Source: DYEP01 sp040755615
Lineage (GTDB): Bacteria > Bacillota > Sulfobacillia > DUSP01 > DYEP01
Assembly: GCA_040755615.1 (NCBI GenBank)
Contig: JBFMAL010000004.1
Span: 1 to 64,000, forward strand
DNA: 64,000 nt
Reading direction: 5' to 3'
The notes beneath the pieces are model-generated. The model ran no database searches. It worked only from the letters and a program-made list of their open reading frames with translations, and had not been told where the DNA came from. This document shows positions 25,198 through 34,083 of this stretch, in pieces. Positions within the stretch are counted from its first letter, which is position 1. Each line of letters opens with the position of its first letter. The position numbers and the translations under genes are program-made.

Positions 25198-25826
25198 TGC
25201 CAGACCGTCCTCACGAAGAATGTGTTAGGCCGGAAAACAAGGCCGAGAAAACCTCTGCTTCGCAGCGCCTCCACCCCCACGATGAAAACCCGCTCCACCC
25301 TCGCCGATGTGGTGAAATGCTTCTGGAGGAAAGTACCGAACACCGGCCCGGTCAAGTGGCCGAGCAGCAAGGCAGCTAGGATGCCCGCAGGGCTTAAGAG
25401 ATGTCCCAGGATTAAAAGGACTACGAACAGGGCTGACATGATAACGTTCGCCGCTGCCCTCGACGTACCACAACGCGGGTGTATGGCGAGCCGGCTGTTT
25501 CCCTCCAAAAGCCGCGCCCTTCCCAGCGATGCCGCATGGGCCACGTCCTGCGCGCTCACCCCTTGAGCCTTTATGAAGAAGCCTTCCTCCGTAGCCATCC
25601 CGGCGGACCTTATGTCCCCCAGTTCCTGCTCGAGTATGTTAATGGTGGCGTGCTCAAGGCCGTGATTCTTCCGGAGCAGAGCGTTCGAGGCAAGCCTCAA
25701 GATTGTGCCTGGCGCTGAAAGCAGCGCCACTAACGAAGAGGCTAACATGTGAAAGGGCAAGAAAACCGCCGCGGCCGGCGCGTAACCAAGCGCCAGCCAG
25801 GCGAGCAGAAGCAAGAGCCATATCAT
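25194..25826 (-). CDS. DUF6391-like membrane protein
   Basis: 210-aa protein with an N-terminal hydrophobic segment (residues 2-45), a conserved RKNHGLEHATINILEQE stretch (about 52-68) and another pair of hydrophobic segments (about 125-165). The HGLEHATI motif is what I associate with DUF6391 proteins, whose function is unknown to me. Histidine and glutamate in that motif suggest metal binding, which is inference only. The ATG at 25826 overlaps the Zn-peptidase stop (ATGA), so the two are tightly coupled. Confidence 0.6.
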   Translation of the reverse strand: MIWLLLLLAWLALGYAPAAAVFLPFHMLASSLVALLSAPGTILRLASNALLRKNHGLEHATINILEQELGDIRSAGMATEEGFFIKAQGVSAQDVAHAASLGRARLLEGNSRLAIHPRCGTSRAAANVIMSALFVVLLILGHLLSPAGILAALLLGHLTGPVFGTFLQKHFTTSARVERVFIVGVEALRSRGFLGLVFRPNTFFVRTVWH

Positions 25827-26506
25827 CTGCGCCGGTCCCTCAACATGAGCAACCGCAAGAGTTGCGCCACAGCTACGGCGGTCGCCGCAACGTAAGTCAG
25901 CGCCGCAGCGCTTAGCACTTCGCGCACGGGGCCCACTTCTTCCCGTGAGATATATCCTCCGGACTCAAGCAAAGCCAGCGCTCTGGCCGACGCGTTGTAC
26001 TCAACCGGCAGGGTGACCAGCTGGAATAGCACCGCGCCTGCGAAGAAGAATATCCCGAGCGTCATCAGTGCCTCGAAGTTGAACAAAAAGCCGATAAGAA
26101 ACAGCGGGATCGCTGCCTGGGAGCCAAGTTGTGCCACAGGAAGCAGGCTGTTTCTTACGCCAAGCGGCATGTACCCGACGTCGTGCTGTATGGCGTGCCC
26201 CACTTCATGTGCTGCAACGCCCAGCGCCGCCACCGACACCCTGTCATACACTTGAGGCGACAGCCTGAGCGTTCTCTGCCTCGGGTCATAATGGTCTCCA
26301 AGCGTATGAGGGATCCGCTCTACTGATACATCCCTCAGCCCCGCCTGGTGCAAGAGTTCAGACGCCACTTCCGCTCCGGTTTTCCTGCTTTGTGCCCATC
26401 GCCTCGAGTAACGTTCAAACGTGCTGTTCACTCTGCTCTGTGCCCACATTGCAAATATGAGGGCGGGCAGCACCAGCAAGATGTACCCCGAATCAAAAAC
26501 GTACAT
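25823..26506 (-). CDS. YugP-type membrane zinc metallopeptidase
   Basis: 227-aa protein of the YugP/neutral zinc metallopeptidase family. An N-terminal hydrophobic anchor is followed by a soluble part; HEVGHAIQH (about residues 99-107) is the HExxH zinc site, and several hydrophobic helices follow (about 120-175, 200-220). Substrate is unknown for the family. The ATG at 26506, six nt after GGGGGG, is preferred over a TTG at 26512. Commonly found beside fmt, def and rsmB in clostridial genomes, as here. Confidence 0.85.
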   Translation of the reverse strand: MYVFDSGYILLVLPALIFAMWAQSRVNSTFERYSRRWAQSRKTGAEVASELLHQAGLRDVSVERIPHTLGDHYDPRQRTLRLSPQVYDRVSVAALGVAAHEVGHAIQHDVGYMPLGVRNSLLPVAQLGSQAAIPLFLIGFLFNFEALMTLGIFFFAGAVLFQLVTLPVEYNASARALALLESGGYISREEVGPVREVLSAAALTYVAATAVAVAQLLRLLMLRDRRR

Positions 26507-26536
26507 ATTCAACCCCCCGCTTTTCCTTAAAAAAGA

Positions 26537-27463
26537 TTACTCCCAGCCAAGAACCGTACCTTCCCGGGCACGGTAGCCGCGCAGGAATTCAAGAACCTTC
26601 ATCCGGCGTTTTCCCTCAGGTTGCACCTCATCTACGCTGACGATGCCGCCCGTGCCGGCGATCTGCAATGTACCGCCTTTCGCATCTGCCCGGATGATGC
26701 TACCGGGCTCTGCGTCATGGCTACGGGTAATAAACCTTCCACCAAATAACTTTAATTTCCTGCCTGAAAAGAGTGTATAGGCGCCCGGAGTGGGATCGAG
26801 CGCCCGGATCTGCCGGGCAGTAAACTCCGCAGGCCGGTACCAGTCGATCCGCTCTTCTTCTGGGGTGATAGCTGCCGCGTAGCTGGCCTCTTCGTCCCGC
26901 TGCGGGATCCTTTCGGCCGTACCCGTGCACAGCGCATCAAAATTGGCCAAAAGCAGCGATGCGCCGGCTCTTGAAAGGATGGCCTCGAGTTCGCCTCTTG
27001 AGCGGTCCCCAACGGGCACCTCATGGCGGGCTATGATATCGCCTGCATCCATGCACTCGTTCATAAAATACAGGGTAACCCCGGTGATCTCTTTGCCGTC
27101 CATGATCGCCCTGTGAATAGGCGCCGGCCCGCGGTACTCGGGCAACAGCGACGGATGTATATTCACGCATCCAAGCGGCGGTATCCTGAGCACGTCCTCG
27201 GGCAGTATGACGCCGTACGCAGCGGTGACCACCAGCTCTGGCGCCAGCTGCTTTACCATCTGAACTAGTTCCTGCCGGTTTGCAGGTGTATATACGAACA
27301 GTCCAAGCTCGCGGGCAGCCTCTGCGACCGGAGTGGGCATCGGCTTTCTGCCGCGCCCTTTCGGCTTTTCCGGACGGGTGATCACCCGGACCTCGGCGAC
27401 GCGCGCCAGCGCCTGCAGAGGAGCTATGGCGAATTCGGGACTCCCCATGAAGACGACGTTCAA
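26537..27463 (-). CDS. fmt: Methionyl-tRNA formyltransferase
   Basis: 308-aa enzyme that formylates initiator Met-tRNA using 10-formyltetrahydrofolate. The formyltransferase domain carries the characteristic HPSLLPEYRGPAPI with the catalytic Asn-His pair region (CVNIHPS). The C-terminal OB domain starts near residue 205. The TTG at 27463 overlaps the def stop (TTGA) behind GAGGAAGG. It pairs functionally with deformylase next door. Confidence 0.96.
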   Translation of the reverse strand: MNVVFMGSPEFAIAPLQALARVAEVRVITRPEKPKGRGRKPMPTPVAEAARELGLFVYTPANRQELVQMVKQLAPELVVTAAYGVILPEDVLRIPPLGCVNIHPSLLPEYRGPAPIHRAIMDGKEITGVTLYFMNECMDAGDIIARHEVPVGDRSRGELEAILSRAGASLLLANFDALCTGTAERIPQRDEEASYAAAITPEEERIDWYRPAEFTARQIRALDPTPGAYTLFSGRKLKLFGGRFITRSHDAEPGSIIRADAKGGTLQIAGTGGIVSVDEVQPEGKRRMKVLEFLRGYRAREGTVLGWE

Positions 27464-27951
27464 ATCGAACCTTCCTCTCTCTGTTCCATCTTCTCGATCT
27501 CCGATGGATCAAGCAGCCTCCTCGCCTTATCGAGGAAGAGTATACCGTCGAGGTGATCGATCTCATGCTGGAGCGCCCGGGCGAGCAGTCCCTCCCCGTC
27601 CACCCAGATCTTCTTACCGGCCCGGTCCAGCGCGGCTACCCTCACGCTGGCAGACCGCTCCACTTCACCGTATACGCCGGGGCAGCTCAGGCAGCCCTCG
27701 ATGCCCACCTCACATCCTTCTGCCGCTATGATCTCAGGGTTTACGAGTTCTATAAGTCCGTCTCCGCAGTCGATAACAACGAGCCTTTTTGACACGCCGA
27801 CCTGGGGTGCAGCAAGACCCACACCGTTTGCCTTGTACATCGCGCTCGCCATCGTGTCGAGCAACTGCCTTGTGCCCTTGCCGATCTTCTGTACGGGTTT
27901 TGCCTTCATCCGCAGCACAGGATCTCCCAGTTTCCTTATTACTTGCTCCAA
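27460..27951 (-). CDS. def: Peptide deformylase
   Basis: 163-aa metalloenzyme that removes the formyl group from nascent proteins. All three motifs are present: GVGLAAPQVG, EGCLSCPG with the metal cysteine, and the HEIDH zinc/iron site. The TTG at 27951 with AGGGGG six nt upstream gives the usual start (MEQVIRKLGDPVLR); the frame further upstream (to 28101) is in priA. It starts 11 nt after priA. Confidence 0.96.
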   Translation of the reverse strand: MEQVIRKLGDPVLRMKAKPVQKIGKGTRQLLDTMASAMYKANGVGLAAPQVGVSKRLVVIDCGDGLIELVNPEIIAAEGCEVGIEGCLSCPGVYGEVERSASVRVAALDRAGKKIWVDGEGLLARALQHEIDHLDGILFLDKARRLLDPSEIEKMEQREEGSI

Positions 27952-27962
27952 GCGAAGCCCCC

Positions 27963-30359
27963 CTACATCAGGTTCAAAGGGTCCACGTCCACCGTCAGGG
28001 ATACGTCGTGTGCGCTTGTGTGCCGTTCCGCGCTTTCCACTACTTCCCTGACAGGTCCTGCTATGTCGGCGTCCAGGGGACCGCGCGCCAGCAGCATCCA
28101 CCTGTAGCGTCCTCGAATCTGCCAGATGGGTGCAGGGACAGGCCCCAGAACTTCAACTCCCTTATCCCTCAAAAGCTCAGTTATTCGCCGCGTCCACGCC
28201 TCCGCCCTCCTGTCGGAAGTTGCGCCTACCACTATACTGATAACCCGGGCAAAAGGCGGAAACCCTGCGGTCTGCCGGTTTATCAGTTCCTCCGTGTAGA
28301 ACGTATCATAATCATGATTGGCCGCGGCCTTTACGCTATAGTGTTCCGGGTTGTAAGATTGGATGATAACACGACCGAGCTCATCTCCTCTACCCGCCCG
28401 GCCAGCGACCTGTACCAGCAGGCAAAAGGTGCGCTCGGCGGCGCGGAAGTCGGGAAGGTTGAGGCTGGTGTCGGCGCTCAGTACGCCCACCAGCGTGACC
28501 CCCGGTATGTCAAGCCCCTTGGCTACCATCTGCGTGCCTATCAATATATCCGCCTCGCGGTTTTCAAAGCGCTCGAGTATGCGCTGGTGGGACCCGCGCG
28601 TGCCGGTGGTGTCCACGTCCATCCTTAGCACCCTGGCTGACGGAAATAGCGCTCGCACCTCTTCCTCAGCCCGCTGAGTGCCAAATCCGAGGAAACGCAT
28701 CCCAGGACCTGCGCAATTAGGGCAGATGTCAGGTACCGCCCTTTCAAAGCCGCAATAGTGGCACGCCAGCTTTCCCCGGGCTTTATGATAAACTAAAGAG
28801 ACCGAGCAGTATGGGCATCTTGTGCTGTATCCGCATTCTGTGCATAGAACAAAAGTGGAAAATCCCCGCCTGTTCAAGAACAGTATCGCCTGGCCGCCTG
28901 CTGACAGCGTCTCGGCCAGCGCGTCGCGAAGGGTACTTCCGATTATTCCCGACTTCGGCCTCTCGCCTCTCATGTCCACTACTGAAACAGCGGGGAACGG
29001 TCTTGCGTCCACTCTGGTTCGCATGAAAACGGCGCTGTACTCGCCCTTTGTTGCCCTGTAGTAGGATTCCAAAGAAGGGGTAGCTGACCCGAGCACGACT
29101 CTCGCGCCCTCATGCCGCGCGCGCCATATGGCTACTTCCCTGGCATGGTACCGGGGCACGGAAGACTGCTTGTACGTGGTCTCATGTTCTTCATCTACTA
29201 CCACCAGCCCGAGCCTGGGCACTGCGGCGAACACAGCAGATCGCGCGCCCACCACCACCCTCGCACGGCCTTGTCTCGCCCTCGTCCACTCGTCGTAGCG
29301 CTCGCCCGCAGACAGCATGGAGTGCAGCACCGCCACCTCTTTACCGAATCGTGACGTAAGCGCCCGCACCATCTGGGGCGTAAGCGAAATTTCGGGTACC
29401 AGCATGATTGCGCTCTTTCCCGCTGCTATTGTATCCTCCACGGCCCTCTGGTACACCTCTGTCTTGCCGCTGCCCGTGACCCCAAAGAGCAGTACGGGCC
29501 TGTCAGCCCGGCTTATTACCCGGCAGGCTTCGCTCTGCTCGGGGGTAAGCGACGGGAGAAGTCCGCTTCCCCATCGCGGCGCGGAAGGAGTCCTGAAATC
29601 CCTGACAGACGACTCTCTCACGTACCCCTTCTGGATGAGCGCCCGGACCACGCCCCGGCATTCGCCCGCGCGAGCATTCAGCTCTTGCGCCGTCATCTCT
29701 CCTTCCAGACAGAGGATCTCAAGCACCTGTGCCTGCCTCGGCGCGCTGCGCCTGAGGGCCTGGAGATGTTCGGTACCGGCAACAGCAGAAAACACGCGCG
29801 TTCGCTTTTCGCTGACCTTCTGCCTGAGCGATGTGCTCTTTGAGACCATGCCCGACTGCCGGAGCGCTCTCAATGCGCCGAGGTGGTTCTTTCCAAGCTC
29901 CCTGACCAGTTCCTTGAGGGTGCACTGACCACCCGCATCGATGATGAACTCCAGTACCCTCCTTTGGCTCGCCGGGAGCAAGTCCGCCGCGCGAAGCGCC
30001 TCCTCAGGCTCAGACTCCAGTGTGATCAACGGGTCGTCTTTTTGACCGGCGCCCGGTTGGGCAAAGCACCTGACGGTGTCGGAAACGGAAGCGATGTAGT
30101 GGTCAGCCATTACGCGTGCGACGCTGATCGCAGCCGGCGAGAGCGCCGGCTCCTCCTCAACCGGACCTATGATGTATTTGAGGTCAGCCACGCCTGCGGT
30201 TTCGGGGAGACCCACCACGTACCCCTGCACGACCCTGCCCCCGAACGGCACCAGCACTCTCTGGCCAGGTTGTACACTGATAGATTCGGGTACTCTGTAA
30301 TGGTAGAGTTTGAGCGCGGGCAGCCGGAGGTCGACTGCCACTTCTGCTATGGCTTCCAA
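27963..30359 (-). CDS. priA: Primosomal protein N' (replication restart helicase PriA)
   Basis: 798-aa superfamily 2 3'-5' DNA helicase that reloads the replisome at stalled forks. An N-terminal 3'-DNA-binding domain (residues 1-105) is followed by the helicase core with GVTGSGKTE (Walker A) and DEEHETTYKQ. A zinc-binding insert holds four CxxC pairs (about 505-545) and the C-terminal helicase motifs include GTQMVAKGLDIP and QVAGRAGRG. The TTG at 30359 is chosen because GGGGA lies 5 nt upstream; a TTG at 30377 has no such site. It heads the operon running to rpe. The 1.2 kb upstream of it is gene-free. Confidence 0.95.
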   Translation of the reverse strand: MEAIAEVAVDLRLPALKLYHYRVPESISVQPGQRVLVPFGGRVVQGYVVGLPETAGVADLKYIIGPVEEEPALSPAAISVARVMADHYIASVSDTVRCFAQPGAGQKDDPLITLESEPEEALRAADLLPASQRRVLEFIIDAGGQCTLKELVRELGKNHLGALRALRQSGMVSKSTSLRQKVSEKRTRVFSAVAGTEHLQALRRSAPRQAQVLEILCLEGEMTAQELNARAGECRGVVRALIQKGYVRESSVRDFRTPSAPRWGSGLLPSLTPEQSEACRVISRADRPVLLFGVTGSGKTEVYQRAVEDTIAAGKSAIMLVPEISLTPQMVRALTSRFGKEVAVLHSMLSAGERYDEWTRARQGRARVVVGARSAVFAAVPRLGLVVVDEEHETTYKQSSVPRYHAREVAIWRARHEGARVVLGSATPSLESYYRATKGEYSAVFMRTRVDARPFPAVSVVDMRGERPKSGIIGSTLRDALAETLSAGGQAILFLNRRGFSTFVLCTECGYSTRCPYCSVSLVYHKARGKLACHYCGFERAVPDICPNCAGPGMRFLGFGTQRAEEEVRALFPSARVLRMDVDTTGTRGSHQRILERFENREADILIGTQMVAKGLDIPGVTLVGVLSADTSLNLPDFRAAERTFCLLVQVAGRAGRGDELGRVIIQSYNPEHYSVKAAANHDYDTFYTEELINRQTAGFPPFARVISIVVGATSDRRAEAWTRRITELLRDKGVEVLGPVPAPIWQIRGRYRWMLLARGPLDADIAGPVREVVESAERHTSAHDVSLTVDVDPLNLM

Positions 30360-30377
30360 GAATCTCCCCTGGTGCAA

Positions 30378-31257
30378 AAGCCATGAACACCTAACGAGTG
30401 TTAGTTGTTATAGCCGGCCTCTCCATGACCAGGCCTTCACCTCCACGGCTGGTACTCCCTGGGGTGACAGAGAGACCTCGGCCCCGGGAGTCCCACCCGG
30501 ACGGAAGAACAGCGCTTCTCAACCGCAAGACTCGGACTACTTCTGTCCCACATTGGCCATCGATCAAGAACCTTGCGGCTTTGCCTTCCGCGATCTGTTG
30601 GATGACGGCCTACCGGTTTTCCCGCACTCCAGCTAAACAGGGTCACCTACTAGAGTAAAGCAATCTGCTACATAAGCCGCTTTACCTTTCGGGTCATCCC
30701 TTTTCCTCCCCCAGGTAAGGAATTTGCCTTTTGGTTACATAGATGAATTACGGCATGGACTCCTTTCTCCCCTTTACTGATAGTTCTTTGGACCCCATCG
30801 CCCGGTCAGTGATGACCTGCGCGCCAGCGTTACTGTCCCGCACCGGTTCATGTGCCTCCGTCAAACGGTGGTTAACATAAGCGCAGGCCAAAGCAGCTTT
30901 ACCCCTTCGCCTTCCTTTCAGGGCCTGTGCATCGTGGCTCACGTCATCCTTTTGGACGGGAAATCTGCCGCTATGGGTTCAGCTGGTAGATGTGTGTTCC
31001 GGGCGCTTCAACAGCAAAGGTAATATGTGCCCAATATACGTATTGATGAGAACGAAATTCGTTTCCGAGCGGCATGTGGCTCACAACGCACCTTTACTGA
31101 TTCCGTAGGCCGTTCAGGTGGACGCCCGTTCTCTTCACTGCCTTGGTTAGTTGTTTCATGGTCCTGTGGTGGATAGATTACTATACTTCACTACTGCTTG
31201 CAACCCTGTAGGCAGATGCCATGTGCCTCCCCCTACACTCTACCATAAAAGTAGGGC
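30378..31257. other. Gene-free block, possible structured RNA or decayed element
   Basis: About 880 nt between the rpoZ terminator and priA with no protein gene I can support; coaBC, often found here in Bacillota, is absent. Read on the minus strand it contains several hairpins with GNRA-like loops: CCCGAAAGG (about 30695), GCCGCAAGG (about 30575), TCGGAAACGA (about 31065), plus TGTAGG/CCTACA (31232-31237 with 31207-31212) and CTAAC/GTTAG just before priA (30391-30404). A weak promoter, TTGCTT-16-TAGAGT, lies at 31264-31237. The short minus-strand frame 30942-30748 (64 aa) has no recognisable domain. A long leader or free RNA, or a remnant of an IS200/IS605-type or group II element, are all possible; none is shown. 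Confidence 0.35.
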
Positions 31258-31291
31258 GAAGCAAAAAGGGTCTGCCTCACATGGCAGACCC
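31258..31291 (-). terminator. Terminator of the yicC-rpoZ operon
   Basis: On the minus strand GGGTCTGCC and GGCAGACCC (31291-31283 and 31276-31268) form a 9-bp stem with a 6-nt loop, followed by TTTTTGCTT. It is 275 nt beyond the rpoZ stop. The interval 31292-31566 holds no gene that I can support. Confidence 0.8.
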
Positions 31292-31566
31292 CGACCACAA
31301 GTCTTAAAGTGGAGACCCGGAAGAAACGGGCGGTTTGCTTATCTGTACAAAGACCAAAAACGTCTGCGATAGCACAGAACTCCCTATCCAAACGTAACAC
31401 CCGGGCCTCTCCGCGCCCGCCAGTAAGCTGATACCCAGAAAAAACCCCGCCCACTTGCCTTCACTGCCGAGGAACTCGCCTGGTACCGGATAAGGTGCCG
31501 GTGCCGGCCGACGCCACATTTCTATGTACGTTTTCCTTGATAGACTGTTTCTGAGGCGTGACCGGA

Positions 31567-31776
31567 CTACTTAATACCCGCTCTAGTTCTCTTGAATGAC
31601 ACCTTCCCTTGAGCAACCTCCATCATGGCTATGGTAACGGGTTTGTTCGACTTGCTTTCCACCAGCTTGGGATCTCCTTCCATGACCTGTCGCGCCCTTT
31701 TTGCAGCGAGTACAACCAGAGAGTATTTTTCGTTCACCTTCTTGAGCAGCTCTTCAAGTGGTGGTTGACCCATCAT
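31567..31776 (-). CDS. rpoZ: DNA-directed RNA polymerase subunit omega
   Basis: 69-aa RpoZ. Residues KYSLVVLAAKRARQV (about 16-30) and NKPVTIAMMEVAQGKV are the conserved core. The omega subunit chaperones the beta' subunit and stabilises RNA polymerase. ATG 31776 overlaps the gmk stop (ATGA); a second ATG directly follows it. The order remA-gmk-rpoZ is standard in Bacillota. Confidence 0.93.
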   Translation of the reverse strand: MMGQPPLEELLKKVNEKYSLVVLAAKRARQVMEGDPKLVESKSNKPVTIAMMEVAQGKVSFKRTRAGIK

Positions 31777-32390
31777 GAAAGGCTCATGCCCCCTTCCTTC
31801 TTGATTTTCTCGCAGATTTCCGGGTCTATGTTGGATATTCTGCTTTTTTCTGCGACTACAATAGCGTCGAGTGCTGCCACGGCATCCTCGCTATCTTCAT
31901 TAATGATCAGGTAGTCGTACTGCGACAGGGACTGCAGTTCGCCTCTTGCTCCGTTCACCCTGAGTTCAAGATCCTCGGTGCCTCTGCCCCTCAGTCTCCG
32001 GGCCAGCTCCTCGTAAGATGGAGCCGCCACGAAGATGAGTATGGCCTCGGGGCGAAGCCGCTTAACCTGCGCCGCTCCCTGTGTGTCCACATCAAGCAGG
32101 AGATCATATCCTTCCCTCAGAAGTCCATCCACTTGTTCGCGGAGCGTTCCGTAATAGTTGTTGTATACCTTTGCCCACTCAAGAAATTCGCCCCGGTTAA
32201 CCTTCCCGCTGAACTCCTCCACTGAAAGGAAGTAGTAGTCCACGCCGTGGATTTCGCCGGGCCGCGGCGCCCTGGTCGTGGCTGACACAGAAAACCGCAC
32301 ATGGTCCCGCTTTGCTAGCAACGATCTCACCAGGGTACCCTTTCCGGCTCCTGAGGGCCCGGAAATAACGAAAAGCAGGCTGCGAGACAT
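31773..32390 (-). CDS. gmk: Guanylate kinase
   Basis: 205-aa P-loop kinase that phosphorylates GMP to GDP. Motifs: SGPSGAGKGTL (P-loop), SVSATTRAPRPGEIHGVDYYF (GMP site), LLLDVDTQGA and RLRGRGTE (lid). The ATG at 32390 with AGAGGA 6 nt upstream is favoured over a GTG at 32405 that overlaps the remA stop. Confidence 0.96.
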   Translation of the reverse strand: MSRSLLFVISGPSGAGKGTLVRSLLAKRDHVRFSVSATTRAPRPGEIHGVDYYFLSVEEFSGKVNRGEFLEWAKVYNNYYGTLREQVDGLLREGYDLLLDVDTQGAAQVKRLRPEAILIFVAAPSYEELARRLRGRGTEDLELRVNGARGELQSLSQYDYLIINEDSEDAVAALDAIVVAEKSRISNIDPEICEKIKKEGGMSLS

Positions 32391-32401
32391 GAATGGTCCT
32401 C

Positions 32402-32671
32402 TCACGAACTTGGGCCTTCCTCCTGTGTGTCTCTACTCCCGAGCCTGTTCGCGACTGTCTCTGGCTGCACCGCCGACAGGACTACGTGCTCCGAGTCGGT
32501 GATAATCACAGCCCTGGTCCGCCTGCCATACGTCGCGTCAATCAGTGTGCCCTTGTCCCGCGCCTCGTTTATAATACGCTTAATGGGTGCGGATTCAGGA
32601 CTGACAATTGCGACGATCCTGTTGGCAGATACGATATTCCCGAAGCCGATGTTGAGCATCCTGATTTCCAA
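32402..32671 (-). CDS. remA: Extracellular matrix regulator RemA (DUF370)
   Basis: 89-aa DNA-binding protein of the RemA family. The core LNIGFGNIVSANRIVAI and the end DATYGRRTRAVIITDS are highly conserved. In Bacillus RemA activates biofilm matrix and osmoprotection genes; the role here is not known. TTG 32671 follows GGAGG by 7 nt, with an ATG four codons downstream as an alternative. Confidence 0.93.
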   Translation of the reverse strand: MEIRMLNIGFGNIVSANRIVAIVSPESAPIKRIINEARDKGTLIDATYGRRTRAVIITDSEHVVLSAVQPETVANRLGSRDTQEEGPSS

Positions 32672-32682
32672 TTGACACCCTC

Positions 32683-33000
32683 CTAATCTTTCCCGCCTAG
32701 CCTCGCCAGCAACGCTTCGCGTTGCCTCCGGCCAAGACCCTGGACTCTCCTTGACTCATCGATACCCACTTCGTCCATGATCTTCTTGGCCTTGACCTTC
32801 CCAATCCTGGGCAGGGATCTCAGGAGATAAGCCACTTTCATCCTCGCGGTTATAGCGTCTTCTCCTGCAAGGATGTCCTCAAAGCTCACTTCTCCTTTCT
32901 TGAGCTTCGCCCGGAGCGCCGATCTCTGACGCCTCATCTCCTGCGCCTTTTTCAGCGCGTCGATCTTCTGAGCCTCGGTAAGCTTGGGTAGGTTGTTCAT
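32683..33000 (-). CDS. mihF: Integration host factor, actinobacterial type (mIHF)
   Basis: 105-aa nucleoid protein related to mycobacterial integration host factor. It has a basic N-terminal helix (ALKKAQEMRRQRSALRAKLKKGE) and a helix-two-turn-helix end (VAYLLRSLPRIGKVKAKKIMDEVGID, then RVQGLGRRQREALL). Such proteins bind and bend or compact DNA. It is known mainly from Actinobacteria but also occurs in some Bacillota next to gmk, as here. ATG 33000 follows AAAGGAGGG with ideal spacing. Confidence 0.88.
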   Translation of the reverse strand: MNNLPKLTEAQKIDALKKAQEMRRQRSALRAKLKKGEVSFEDILAGEDAITARMKVAYLLRSLPRIGKVKAKKIMDEVGIDESRRVQGLGRRQREALLARLGGKD

Positions 33001-33013
33001 CTACTTCCCTCCT

Positions 33014-33883
33014 TTACTCTATGTTTTGAACCTGCTCACGCAACCTCTCCAGCAGAGATTTCATCTCCACGACCATCCGAGACATCTGGAGGTCCGCAGC
33101 CTTTGACGCGATGGTATTCACCTCGCGGTGGACTTCCTGCAACAGAAAGTCCATCTTCCGGCCTACTGCTGCATCCTCATGCATCAACTCTCTCATCTGA
33201 TCCAGATGGCTGCCGATGCGGTCGAGCTCCTCCGTGACGTCCGACCTTTCAGCGAATATGGCCACTTCTGCCGCAATCCGCTCTTCGTCCACTAGGGAGA
33301 ATTCGTTCATCTCGGCCAGTCGTTTCTTCAGCCTATCCCTGTATAGTGCCGGGATCTCTGGTGCCCTCTCCGCCATGCGCCCGACAATGCCTTCCGCTTC
33401 ATTCAGCATCTCACGCATCTGCACCCAGAGATGGGCCCCTTCTCTGCTTCGCATGCGGACCACTTCATCCAATGCACGACCCACACATTCGGAAAGAAGC
33501 GGGAGCAGCTCCTCCACGTCGCGTGTGTCCTCTTCTTCTATGATAAACTGGTCCATCCTGGCGGAGAGAAAAGGCACTGGGTCCAGCGCAAGAATTTCAC
33601 CCAGTTCTCTCAAGGCATTATAATAGGTCACAAAAAGTTCTTTGTCAACCGTTACCTTTTTAGGCTTGTCCTGGCAGCGCACGATGTTTATGAACACGTC
33701 CACGCGCCCGCGGGCCACTGTGTGCTGGATTTGCTTCTTCACCGCTTCTTCAAGAGCTGCAAACTCTCTCGGTATACGTATGGAGATATCAGCAAACCTA
33801 CTGTTGACGGTACGTATCTCCACGGTAATCTTGCCAGCTCCCGTATCCGTTTCGGCCTTGCCGTAGCCCGTCATACTCTTCAT
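33014..33883 (-). CDS. yicC: YicC/YloC family endoribonuclease
   Basis: 289-aa YicC-family protein, with the conserved start MKSMTGYGKAE and the conserved end containing REVNTIASKAADLQMSRMVVEMKSLLERLREQVQN. Members are single-strand endoribonucleases affecting small-RNA turnover; the Bacillus homologue is YloC. ATG 33883; the ribosome site is weak (GGAG about 12 nt away). First gene of the yicC-mihF-remA-gmk-rpoZ run; the divergent gap of about 200 nt to the next gene shows no clear promoter to me. Confidence 0.92.
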   Translation of the reverse strand: MKSMTGYGKAETDTGAGKITVEIRTVNSRFADISIRIPREFAALEEAVKKQIQHTVARGRVDVFINIVRCQDKPKKVTVDKELFVTYYNALRELGEILALDPVPFLSARMDQFIIEEEDTRDVEELLPLLSECVGRALDEVVRMRSREGAHLWVQMREMLNEAEGIVGRMAERAPEIPALYRDRLKKRLAEMNEFSLVDEERIAAEVAIFAERSDVTEELDRIGSHLDQMRELMHEDAAVGRKMDFLLQEVHREVNTIASKAADLQMSRMVVEMKSLLERLREQVQNIE

Positions 33884-34083
33884 CGGAGAAACTCCACTCC
33901 ATTTTTAGCCAAATCCCAGCCTTCGGCATGAATACTTCGCTCAGCATGGCCGGAACTCCTCTTTCCCCGGTAAATATTTCGCGTCCTAACACAAGATATT
34001 CATGAGAGCGTGCAGGAATCGCGACTTGGCGCAGAGTAATAACCAATGAAAAGATTCCTACCTGACAGCGGGGGGTGAAAAGT

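Noticed and set aside
30748..30942. 64-codon minus-strand frame in the gene-free block
   Set aside because: No recognisable domain and no conserved neighbour; treated as part of a possible RNA or decayed element, not as a gene.
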